Made by a program: the position numbers and the translations under genes. DNA of 5,384 bases. Origin: Thermoprotei archaeon (GTDB lineage: Archaea; Thermoproteota; Thermoprotei; QMSL01; B3-G16). Shown piece after piece: positions 1-5,384 of this stretch (positions are counted from its first letter, which is position 1; the number at the start of each line of letters is the position of its first letter). The stretch is from positions 1 through 5,384 of the forward strand of contig JAGGUS010000195.1 in the NCBI GenBank assembly GCA_021158375.1, written 5' to 3'. Under the pieces are notes generated by a model. It ran no database searches, was not told where the DNA came from, and was given only the letters and a program-made list of their open reading frames with translations.

Positions 1-1
1 A

Positions 2-1168
2 CCCACAGGCGACTATACGATCAAGGTAAATGTTTACAATATAACAGTTCTGGAAAAAGATATAGCGATCAATAGAACGGCCAAAAATTACGTACAATTC
101 CATTTAAAGCTTGGCGATTTAGTTATGCTATTAAACGATATAAGGGGGAAATCGATTACACATGGCATAATGTATCTTAAGAAAGAGGGAAGACTTGTAG
201 TATCAAAGGCAACGAGTTCTGGAGGTACTATTATAGTAGAAGACGTACCTTATGGAAGATATGAAGTTGAGATAAATGTAAGGGGGATCACTGTGTATAA
301 CGCCTCATTACAAGTAAGTAAACCAGAGGTTGATCTTATCATACGATGTAACGTGACTACACTATCTGTCAAGGTTGTCGATGCCCAAGGAAAGGAGGTT
401 CTCACTACTCACATAAGGATGATAAGTAGGGAAAACAGAAAGTTAGTTATATCTCTTAACAACACATCAAAGGGAATGATAAGAGATCTTCCTTTAGGAG
501 AATATCGCTTAATAGCCTGTAGGGATTCAGTCACTTTCTACAATAAAACACTACAAGTAAATGAACATTTGCAGTACATAAATATAACATGCCCCACTTA
601 CAGTGTTACAATCGAAGTACCTCAGAATAGGCAGAAGTATAAGTTGCTTATAATAGATTTAACGTCCAATAGCACACAATTAGTTTCTGAGAACATAGGT
701 AGCGTTAAGCTTTACCCCGGTAAATACGTCCTTGTCCTAAGTGACGACTTCGATCGATCCTACACAGTGATGATATCTAAAGATACTACCATCAGAGTTC
801 GTTCAATAAGTTCCTCACTAAAAGTCGTTCTTACAAATAGTAAAGGAGCACCTATAGCGGGAGCAAAGGTAATAATATTGCGAGAAGGGGAAATAATCAA
901 GCAAGGAACGACCAATGCAGAAGGCATATTTAGCATAACGGGATTAACTTCTGGAGAATATCGAGTGCAGATAACTATCGGCGGAAAATTGGTGTATCTG
1001 AAGCCTCTGACCATTACAGGTGGCAACTATACGATATACATTAATGTAAGTTTAGGTATGTACCGGAGTAAGCTAATAAAATCCTATGTAGCAATAGCAC
1101 TAATCGTAATTTCAGCAATAATGATCATACTAAGGGATAGGCTGCTGGGCATTATGAGGAGGGAATAG
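2..1168 (+). CDS. Secreted, membrane-anchored Ig-like repeat protein (5'-truncated by window edge)
   Basis: The reading frame is open to the left edge, so the visible 388 codons are the C-terminal part of a longer protein; the ATG at 125 is internal, not a start. The sequence repeats a beta-sandwich unit whose most recognisable signature is a turn of the form (P/S)-x-G-x-Y followed by alternating hydrophobics and a V-Y-N/T-L-x-V strand. It occurs with its glycine codon at about 8, 254, 497, 719 and 953, a period of 74-82 residues. The last unit (about 815-1050) looks most like a carboxypeptidase-regulatory-like/CNA-B type fold, with GAPIAGAKV and TTNAEGIFSI. Eleven N-x-S/T sequons suggest N-glycosylation outside the cell. 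A single hydrophobic helix (about 1082-1132) followed by a basic tail (RDRLLGIMRRE) indicates a C-terminal membrane anchor with the bulk outside. The function is unknown; an S-layer-associated, adhesion or substrate-binding role is possible. It ends 3 bp before the ureohydrolase gene. Confidence 0.8.
   Translation, partial: PTGDYTIKVNVYNITVLEKDIAINRTAKNYVQFHLKLGDLVMLLNDIRGKSITHGIMYLKKEGRLVVSKATSSGGTIIVEDVPYGRYEVEINVRGITVYNASLQVSKPEVDLIIRCNVTTLSVKVVDAQGKEVLTTHIRMISRENRKLVISLNNTSKGMIRDLPLGEYRLIACRDSVTFYNKTLQVNEHLQYINITCPTYSVTIEVPQNRQKYKLLIIDLTSNSTQLVSENIGSVKLYPGKYVLVLSDDFDRSYTVMISKDTTIRVRSISSSLKVVLTNSKGAPIAGAKVIILREGEIIKQGTTNAEGIFSITGLTSGEYRVQITIGGKLVYLKPLTITGGNYTIYINVSLGMYRSKLIKSYVAIALIVISAIMIILRDRLLGIMRRE
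1156..1163 (+). promoter_or_regulatory. Ribosome binding site of the ureohydrolase gene
   Basis: GAGGAGGG lies 8 nt before the ATG at 1172 and inside the last codons of the upstream surface-protein gene. It supports that ATG as the start and suggests translational coupling of the two genes. Confidence 0.65.
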
Positions 1169-1171
1169 CTA

Positions 1172-2056
1172 ATGGTTAAAATAATACCTCCTACAATTCC
1201 ATTTAGAGGTTTTAATAATCCTTATCATAAATCCCATTATGTAATAATAGGATATCCCTATGATGGAACGACAGTTTATAGACCGGGGAGTAGATTAGCG
1301 CCATCATATATAAGGAAGGCTTCAACTATAGTGGATCAGATGAGCTGTTTCTCGAATATTAACGTCGACTCTATAGGAATACATGATGTTGGAGATGTCG
1401 AGATAGTATATGACGATTTACGAGCTACTATGAGAGCTTTAGAGAGCATAGTATTTCAAGTAATTAAAGATAAAAAAGTACCTATAATCATGGGTGGTGA
1501 ACACACAGCACTTCTTCCCATTATTAAGGCCGTAAAAAAGGTGTATAACATCGTTAACGTAATAATATTCGATGCTCATATGGACTTCTATCTTGAATGG
1601 CCAGAAGGATCAAAAATAACATACGCCACGGTAATACGAAGAGTATATGAGGAACTAGGCGATGATAGGATATTTCTAATAGGTGTAAGGGCATATAATG
1701 AGGATGAGATAAACAATTTGGGTGATTGCAAGATAAATGTTCTTTATATGAAAGATCTAAGCATGAAACTTGAAGAATTTATTGATAAACTTCCTAAAGA
1801 AAATATATATATGAGCGTAGATGTTGATGTGCTAGATCCTTCAGTAATAAATGCGGTAAGTCATCCAGAACCAGGCGGTCTAACGTATAGGGAGTTCATA
1901 AATATAATCAAGAGGATATTTAGGAATAGCAGAAAAGTAATAGGTATTGATATAGTTGAATACAATCCATTGCTCGATCTAAATGGAAATTCAGCATACA
2001 TTGTAACGCGACTGATATATGATATAATAGGGTTCCTTTACAAATATAACCACTAA
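1172..2056 (+). CDS. Ureohydrolase family protein (agmatinase/arginase-like), atypical active site
   Basis: This 294-residue protein has the length and motif order of the ureohydrolase superfamily, whose members hydrolyse guanidino compounds such as agmatine or arginine to urea and an amine using two Mn ions. All expected metal ligands are visible: His111 in GGEHT, Asp134/His136/Asp138 in DAHMD, and Asp217/Asp219 in SVDVDVLDP. The C-terminal DIVEYNP motif carries the conserved Glu263. Archaeal relatives usually supply agmatine or aminopropylagmatine hydrolysis for polyamine synthesis, and that is the default guess. Two positions depart from the agmatinase pattern as I recall it. The segment that normally reads S-H-A-T-V-M-R-R is T-Y-A-T-V-I-R-R, so Tyr151 replaces the catalytic His. 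The loop PGTGTPEPGG is NAVSHPEPGG (227-236). The substrate is therefore uncertain. Start: ATG 3 bp after the upstream stop, with a good ribosome binding site. It converges with rpoP, with 35 bp between stops. Confidence 0.85.
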   Translation: MVKIIPPTIPFRGFNNPYHKSHYVIIGYPYDGTTVYRPGSRLAPSYIRKASTIVDQMSCFSNINVDSIGIHDVGDVEIVYDDLRATMRALESIVFQVIKDKKVPIIMGGEHTALLPIIKAVKKVYNIVNVIIFDAHMDFYLEWPEGSKITYATVIRRVYEELGDDRIFLIGVRAYNEDEINNLGDCKINVLYMKDLSMKLEEFIDKLPKENIYMSVDVDVLDPSVINAVSHPEPGGLTYREFINIIKRIFRNSRKVIGIDIVEYNPLLDLNGNSAYIVTRLIYDIIGFLYKYNH

Positions 2057-2091
2057 GCAGATCCTCTTAATGGAAAATTAATAGTGCTTAT

Positions 2092-2238
2092 CTAAATTGC
2101 TTTTACTCTCTTAACAACTTGTGGTCTTGCCTTTAGCACTATCCTATAACCACAGTATGGGCACATTATGCTCGGAATGAGTTCTAATTCTTCCTGTGTA
2201 AACTTATTTCCGCATCGTCCACATACATAAGTCGGCAT
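2092..2238 (-). CDS. rpoP: DNA-directed RNA polymerase subunit P (Rpb12 homologue)
   Basis: This 48-residue gene has ATG at 2238-2236 and TAG at 2094-2092 and is easily missed because it is so short. The protein begins MPTYVCGRCGNKF and contains SIMCPYCGYRIVLKARP, which is the archaeal RpoP/eukaryotic Rpb12 pattern. A single zinc ribbon is formed by Cys6, Cys9, Cys26 and Cys29 (CxxC-x16-CxxC), followed by the conserved GYR-I-x-x-K-x-R-P stretch that docks into the polymerase. Family members are typically about 45-50 residues, so this one is full length. In archaeal RNA polymerase it is a small structural subunit assembled with the D/L/N/P platform and is needed for open complex formation. It stands alone here, convergent with the ureohydrolase and divergent from the aIF1 gene. 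The stretch GGGGAT just before the ATG is only a weak ribosome binding site. Confidence 0.93.
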   Translation of the reverse strand: MPTYVCGRCGNKFTQEELELIPSIMCPYCGYRIVLKARPQVVKRVKAI

Positions 2239-2276
2239 GCTATCCCCAAGTAATTAATTATTTCATAAGTGTTCAA

Positions 2277-2286
2277 TATATTATTT
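2277..2286 (-). promoter_or_regulatory. Probable TATA box of rpoP
   Basis: On the minus strand an AT-rich element, AATAATATAT, preceded by GCGAAA (a plausible BRE) lies about 40 nt before the rpoP start codon. Initiation about 25 nt downstream would give a leader of roughly 15-20 nt. The match is looser than those of the other two promoters. Confidence 0.4.
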
Positions 2287-2367
2287 TCGCCTTTAATGTA
2301 GTAATGATTCTTAGAGCTATCGCTTATGCTTTATTAGACGAAACCTACCTTTTAGCTTAGTGGTTAG

Positions 2368-2377
2368 GCTTAAATAT
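2368..2377 (+). promoter_or_regulatory. TATA box of the aIF1-zinc ribbon operon
   Basis: GCTTAAATAT fits the archaeal TATA consensus and lies about 45 nt before the aIF1 ATG. A transcription start about 25 nt downstream, near 2398, would give a leader of about 18 nt containing only a weak GGGAG element. The 178-bp region 2239-2416 thus holds two divergent promoters. Apart from an 18-codon ORF of no recognisable kind, nothing else is seen in it. Confidence 0.6.
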
Positions 2378-2416
2378 GGTAAGTTATAATGAGAAAATGA
2401 GGTTTGATGGGAGATA

Positions 2417-2734
2417 ATGGAAGGCGAAATAGTTCCAATACGAGGGTTGCCATCTGAAATATTTGAATTTGAAGAGATGGCCAAGGAACAGCAACAGATA
2501 AGGGTAAGAGTTGAGAAAAGGAGGTTTGGAAGAGAAGTTACCATTATAGAAGGGATAAATGACAAAGAAATAAACCTAAAGAAGATCGCAAAGATACTCA
2601 AAGGAAAGTTAGCATGTGGAGGAACGGTAAAGAATGGTAGAATTGAATTACAGGGGGATCATAGGGCGCGAGTTAAGGAGTTATTAGTTAAGGAACTCGG
2701 TTTTTCAAGCGATCAAATATTCATAGAGGAGTAG
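2417..2734 (+). CDS. Translation initiation factor aIF1 (SUI1 family)
   Basis: This 105-residue protein is the archaeal homologue of eukaryotic eIF1. It binds the small ribosomal subunit near the P site and enforces accurate start-codon selection. The SUI1 fold is clear: RRFGREVTIIEGI (about 35-47) forms the basic first strand and loop, the helix NLKKIAKILK follows, and then comes the hallmark CGGTVKNGRIELQGDHR (67-83). The length is normal for the family. An in-frame TGA at 2405 means the gene cannot start further upstream, so ATG 2417 is well placed below the TATA box. It is the first gene of an apparent two-gene operon, its stop lying 4 bp before the zinc ribbon gene. The N-terminal tail of about 25 residues is acidic and glutamine-rich, as in other archaeal members. 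Confidence 0.95.
   Translation: MEGEIVPIRGLPSEIFEFEEMAKEQQQIRVRVEKRRFGREVTIIEGINDKEINLKKIAKILKGKLACGGTVKNGRIELQGDHRARVKELLVKELGFSSDQIFIEE
2726..2731 (+). promoter_or_regulatory. Ribosome binding site of the zinc ribbon gene
   Basis: GAGGAG sits in the last codons of the aIF1 gene, 7 nt before the ATG at 2739. It fixes that start and points to coupled translation of the two genes. Confidence 0.65.
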
Positions 2735-2738
2735 AGAG

Positions 2739-2978
2739 ATGAACACATTAAAGAAATTAGCTAGTGTGATATCGAGTTTGACAAGAGAGAAAGAGCATGA
2801 TAAGATAAGGGTATGCCCAGTATGCCTTAGTGCTGACATAGAGGAGAGGATAACGGGAATAGCGCCAGTTATGTATTTCTGTAAAAGATGTGGCTATAAA
2901 GGCTATGTAGTCATTGAGGTCGGTCGCTCTGAGTTGCAAGAAATCGAAGACGCTCGACGCCGTGTACCTCATCAATAA
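2739..2978 (+). CDS. Small zinc ribbon protein of unknown function
   Basis: The protein has 79 residues. A helical N-terminal stretch (1-23, LKKLASVISSL then charged residues) is followed by a zinc ribbon with Cys26 and Cys29 (CPVC) and Cys48 and Cys51 (CKRCGY), separated by 18 residues, and a strand GYVVIEV. This ribbon type is found in small archaeal proteins and in the N-terminal parts of transcription and ribosomal factors, but it does not by itself reveal a role. Tight linkage behind aIF1 (4 bp gap, ribosome binding site inside the aIF1 end) suggests a role in translation or RNA-related work; that is inference from position only. The last 22 codons (58-79, a charged tail) overlap the 3' end of the NMN adenylyltransferase gene on the other strand. 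The cysteine core lies outside the overlap, so the gene is likely real. Confidence 0.82.
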   Translation: MNTLKKLASVISSLTREKEHDKIRVCPVCLSADIEERITGIAPVMYFCKRCGYKGYVVIEVGRSELQEIEDARRRVPHQ

Positions 2979-3438
2979 CATCTGAAACTTCTTTAGGAAC
3001 ATAATTTCTCCATTTTTCTTCTCCTCTTATCATAAGCTCACGTATCCTTGTAGCATTATAGATCTCCCTCTTAAAAAAGGGTATTTTACGCACCTTTATA
3101 CCTGCTTCCTCTAATAGTCTGTAGGATAAAGGATCATTTGTAAAAGCTACATCAAATCGTGGACAGTAGAGCTTAATCATGGCTATCCATAAAGAGTGAC
3201 ATGAATCTGTATCAGGTACTACCGCAATGATACATTTATCGAGCAGACCTTCGGCTTTAAGCGTACGCCATATCATTTCAATGCGTTCTCCAGTAGTAAA
3301 GGGATTCCTAGTAGTATGAGAGTATTGAGCGCTCCCTATAGCGATTATAAGCTCATCTACTTGCGTTAATATCCACTTTATCGCCATTAAGTGACCGTAG
3401 TGAAATGGCTGAAAGCGCCCTATGTAAAGGCCACGCAT
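2911..3438 (-). CDS. Archaeal-type nicotinamide-nucleotide adenylyltransferase (NMNAT)
   Basis: This 175-residue enzyme joins NMN and ATP to give NAD and pyrophosphate, the last step of NAD synthesis and salvage. The nucleotidyltransferase alpha/beta signature is intact. GRFQPFHYGH (7-16) carries the HxGH motif (His13, His16) that binds ATP phosphates. SAQYSHTTRNPFTTGERIEMI (36-56) matches the archaeal NMNAT pattern, with Arg44 in the expected catalytic position. YNATRIRELM (127-136) is the C-terminal T-x-x-R motif. Archaeal family members are about 165-180 residues, so it is full length. The ATG lies 10 bp after the TFB stop with no clear ribosome binding site, and it is probably co-transcribed with TFB. 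Its last 22 codons (154-175) overlap the zinc ribbon gene on the opposite strand, beyond the conserved core. Confidence 0.93.
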   Translation of the reverse strand: MRGLYIGRFQPFHYGHLMAIKWILTQVDELIIAIGSAQYSHTTRNPFTTGERIEMIWRTLKAEGLLDKCIIAVVPDTDSCHSLWIAMIKLYCPRFDVAFTNDPLSYRLLEEAGIKVRKIPFFKREIYNATRIRELMIRGEEKWRNYVPKEVSDVIDEVHGVERLRFLATQSDRPQ

Positions 3439-3448
3439 AATAAGAGTT

Positions 3449-4408
3449 TTATCTTAGAGGTATTTTTATTTTAAGCTCTTTTGCTAGCTCCTTATATCTG
3501 TTCCGTACGGTTACCTCTGTTACTTGAGCGGCTTGCGCTACCTCTTTCTGCGTCCTTATGTCACCTTCTAATAGTGACGCTATATATATTGCGGCAGCGG
3601 CTAGGCCGGCAGGATCCTTACCCGCAGTTATTCCTTTCTTCCTAGCCTCTTGAAGTATTAGTATTGCTCTCCTCACCACAGTACCACTAAGCTTTAGCGC
3701 TTCAGCAATCCTGGGAACGAAGTCAATAGGATTAGCAAGAGGAACCTTAGTGGTGCCTTCTCTTAATAAGAGCCTATAGCATCGTGCAACTTCTTTTCTC
3801 CCGCCCTTAGTATACTTCGCTATTTCATCTAGTGTTCTTGGTATCCTTAGTTCTCGACATGCAGCGTATATCGCGGCTGCCATTACTGATTCAATACTAC
3901 GACCACGAACTAGACCCTGCTCAACAGCCTTCCTATAGATCTCCATTGCCCTATCCTTTACGCTCTTGGGAAGACCCAATTGTGAAGAAATTCTCTCAAG
4001 CTCAATACTAGCTTGCTGTAAATTTCTCTCAATTGAAGTCTGTACTTTGCTTCGCATTTGCCATTTCCTTAGTCTTAGCATTTCTAGTCTCTTTCTATAG
4101 TCTATATCTCTACCGAGTGCATCCTTACCGCGCCAATCAATAACTGTAACTAGGCTGTCGGGAGTACTCCTAGTTAGCGGTGCGCCTACCCTGCTTCGCT
4201 TCATCTTCTCTTCAGGCGTAAATGCTCTCCATTCAGGCCCAAGATCAATAATCTTCTCATCTAAAACAAGACCACAGTTAGCACAAGTTATCTCTCCTCT
4301 CTCATAACTTTGAATGAATTCATTACTACCACAGACTGGACACCTAATAGGTAACGTGACTAATCTCTTACTTTCCTCGTTATAATCATGATTAAACTTC
4401 TCAGACAT
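3449..4408 (-). CDS. tfb: Transcription initiation factor B (TFB, TFIIB homologue)
   Basis: TFB bridges TBP on the TATA box and RNA polymerase, reads the BRE and fixes the transcription start. The 319-residue form starting at ATG 4408 shows the full architecture. An N-terminal zinc ribbon has Cys23, Cys26, Cys42 and Cys45 (CPVC...CANC). A B-reader/linker region of about 56-100 includes EWRAF, RVGAPLT and IDWRGKDALGR. Two cyclin-like repeats follow (about 124-214 and 218-314), with RSIESVMAAAIYAACR in the first and DPAGLAAAAIYIAS plus the helix-turn-helix region VTEVTVRNRYKEL in the second. The length fits the family. The frame is open for 36 codons further upstream to 4516, but that extension is rejected because it would run through the promoter, and a strong ribosome binding site stands directly before 4408. 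NMNAT follows after 10 bp. Confidence 0.97.
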   Translation of the reverse strand: MSEKFNHDYNEESKRLVTLPIRCPVCGSNEFIQSYERGEITCANCGLVLDEKIIDLGPEWRAFTPEEKMKRSRVGAPLTRSTPDSLVTVIDWRGKDALGRDIDYRKRLEMLRLRKWQMRSKVQTSIERNLQQASIELERISSQLGLPKSVKDRAMEIYRKAVEQGLVRGRSIESVMAAAIYAACRELRIPRTLDEIAKYTKGGRKEVARCYRLLLREGTTKVPLANPIDFVPRIAEALKLSGTVVRRAILILQEARKKGITAGKDPAGLAAAAIYIASLLEGDIRTQKEVAQAAQVTEVTVRNRYKELAKELKIKIPLR

Positions 4409-4415
4409 GAAAATA

Positions 4416-4424
4416 TCACCTCCT
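4416..4424 (-). promoter_or_regulatory. Ribosome binding site of tfb
   Basis: On the minus strand AGGAGGTGA is an essentially perfect complement to the archaeal 16S rRNA 3' end and ends 7 nt before the ATG at 4408. It decides the start codon of tfb. Confidence 0.85.
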
Positions 4425-4463
4425 AATATTTCTATCCGTTGCAACAGTAGAATGTGATAGATA

Positions 4464-4478
4464 TATTTAAACTTTTCG
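4464..4478 (-). promoter_or_regulatory. BRE and TATA box of tfb (probably also serving NMNAT)
   Basis: On the minus strand CGAAAAG (purine-rich BRE) runs directly into TTTAAATA, a near-ideal archaeal core promoter. Transcription should start about 25 nt downstream, near 4440, giving a leader of about 32 nt that contains the AGGAGGTGA site. Because TFB itself recognises such BRE/TATA elements, feedback on its own gene is possible but not shown. Confidence 0.8.
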
Positions 4479-4545
4479 GTTGCATAGGATTCATATATAT
4501 TAGTTTTATTAAGCATTATTATGTCGATATGATATCATAAAGTAA

Positions 4546-5384
4546 CTAACTGTTATCATGTCTTATACCTTCTACAATAGCTTTCAGATACTCTTTAAAC
4601 CAGTTAACTATACGTAAAACTTCTTCCCTTTTACATTTATCAAGTTCTTTCTTAATAAAAGGGCTTATTGCAATAGCTCCGGGAGTCATAGTTTGAACAA
4701 TGGAGAACGGCGGTAGTAACGTTCCTGCTGGTAATATACATTTAGGCCCTATTATTGTAAAAGGCCCTGTAATGAGTCCTACCTGCTCAGAGTCCTTTCG
4801 TTTAATTATTCTGTTTGTAGAGATCATAGTCCCTGTCCCTATAATTGAGAAGAAGCTTATATAAGATCGTGCTACTAGAGAGAAGCTACCAATATAAGTA
4901 TTGTCGGAAATGACTGATGTTGATATGTTACCTCCTATTACAGAATTCTGACCTATTATGCTATTAAATATTACAGCTTTGCTCACATATGTGTTATCTC
5001 CGATTATACAGGGGCCACGGATAATACTTCCTGCTTCTATATAAACATCTTTACCTACTAAGATAGGGCCCCAGCTATCATCCATTAAAATATTCGATTC
5101 TATATACGTATCCTTACCCACGAACGTACTTCTTGAAAATTTCTCGTAGTTTCCTAAGCGTAACATAAGGTTTATCTCTCGTCTAATACTGCTTAATGAG
5201 TATTTTATTACATCCTCTGGCCTATGTAATATAGGGATGCCTATTACGTATAGGTTGGGGAATTCTTTTAAGATTCTCCTATATGGGAATTCATGTTCTA
5301 ACGGAATGTAGTTATGCAAGAATTTTAATGGTACGAAACTTAGTAATATCTTTGACGTTGCATAGTCAATTACGTTGCAGTAAA
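4546..5384 (-). CDS. Left-handed beta-helix (hexapeptide repeat) protein, nucleotidyltransferase/acyltransferase-like; 5'-truncated by window edge
   Basis: The frame stays open from the stop at 4546 to the right edge (278 visible codons) with no in-frame ATG upstream of the TTG at 5319, so the gene probably begins outside the window. Counting from that TTG, residues about 64-215 form hexapeptide repeats such as FVGKDTYI, ILVGKDVYIEAGSII, CIIGDNTYV, SIIGQNSVIGG and VISDNTYIG, the pattern of left-handed beta-helix enzymes. A loop (about 168-182) interrupts the helix before TGPFTIIGPKCILPAGTLLPP. A C-terminal amphipathic helix (221-252) follows. The stretch VIGIPILHRPEDVIKY (25-40) resembles the end of a sugar-phosphate nucleotidyltransferase domain, where a D-x-P-x-D-hydrophobic motif is usual, so the whole protein may be a GlmU-like NDP-sugar enzyme. 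No acetyl-CoA or UDP-GlcNAc catalytic residues can be assigned in this part. It lies 137 bp upstream of tfb on the same strand. Confidence 0.75.
   Translation of the reverse strand, partial: YCNVIDYATSKILLSFVPLKFLHNYIPLEHEFPYRRILKEFPNLYVIGIPILHRPEDVIKYSLSSIRREINLMLRLGNYEKFSRSTFVGKDTYIESNILMDDSWGPILVGKDVYIEAGSIIRGPCIIGDNTYVSKAVIFNSIIGQNSVIGGNISTSVISDNTYIGSFSLVARSYISFFSIIGTGTMISTNRIIKRKDSEQVGLITGPFTIIGPKCILPAGTLLPPFSIVQTMTPGAIAISPFIKKELDKCKREEVLRIVNWFKEYLKAIVEGIRHDNS

Noticed and set aside
760..1026. An 88-codon minus-strand ORF inside the surface-protein gene
   Set aside because: It lies wholly antisense to a gene with clear repeat structure and shows no domain or ribosome binding site.
2305..2361. 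An 18-codon ORF (starting MILRAIAYALL) upstream of the aIF1 promoter
   Set aside because: It is very short and has no ribosome binding site or recognisable similarity. It ends before the aIF1 TATA box and is most likely chance.
2317..2601. A 94-codon minus-strand ORF across the aIF1 start
   Set aside because: It is antisense to the well-supported aIF1 gene and its promoter, with a low-complexity Ser/Ile/Phe-rich translation and no motif.
2757..3002. An 81-codon minus-strand ORF across the zinc ribbon gene and the NMNAT end
   Set aside because: It is out of frame with NMNAT and antisense to the zinc ribbon gene. Both of those have conserved motifs and this ORF has none.
4409..4516. A 36-codon N-terminal extension of TFB starting at 4516
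   Set aside because: The extension would run through the BRE/TATA box at 4464-4478 and the ribosome binding site at 4416-4424, and its residues do not resemble TFB N termini. The ATG at 4408 is far better supported.
4529..4538. The perfect 10-bp palindrome ATGATATCAT between the beta-helix gene stop and the tfb promoter
   Set aside because: It is short, AT-rich and single, with no T-tract on the transcribed strand. It is not enough to call an operator or terminator.
5317..5319. TTG as the start codon of the beta-helix protein
   Set aside because: The frame continues without a stop to the window edge and no ribosome binding site precedes the TTG, so the gene is treated as truncated rather than starting here.

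Overview
The window is archaeal DNA, most likely from a thermophilic member of the Thermoproteota (Crenarchaeota). It carries four hallmark archaeal information-processing genes: transcription factor B, RNA polymerase subunit P, translation initiation factor aIF1 and an archaeal-type NMN adenylyltransferase. Promoters have BRE/TATA boxes, and several genes have GGAGGTGA-type ribosome binding sites. Codons such as ATA and AGG/AGA are heavily used. The lineage below phylum is not resolved. Genes are packed tightly and no mobile elements, CRISPR arrays, tRNA or rRNA genes are visible.

Left part (1-2056, + strand): the 3' portion of a large secreted, membrane-anchored protein built from tandem Ig-like repeats with many N-glycosylation sequons. 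It is followed after 3 bp by a ureohydrolase (agmatinase/arginase family). The ureohydrolase keeps all metal ligands but seems to lack the usual catalytic histidine and the usual PGTGT substrate loop.

Middle part (2092-2978): a 48-codon gene for RNA polymerase subunit P (rpoP, - strand) converges with the ureohydrolase. It diverges from an aIF1-zinc ribbon operon (+ strand) across a 178-bp double promoter region. The end of the zinc ribbon gene overlaps the end of the NMN adenylyltransferase gene by 68 bp, tail to tail on opposite strands.

Right part (2911-5384, - strand): read in transcription order, a left-handed beta-helix protein whose 5' end lies outside the window, then the TFB gene with its own strong BRE/TATA promoter and ribosome binding site, then the NMN adenylyltransferase 10 bp after TFB and probably co-transcribed.

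Functionally this is mainly a core housekeeping neighbourhood (transcription, translation start, NAD synthesis) flanked by cell-surface or sugar-related genes. No clearly new multi-gene system is visible. The points most worth a second look are the atypical ureohydrolase active site, its coupling to the surface protein, and the antisense overlap of two gene ends.
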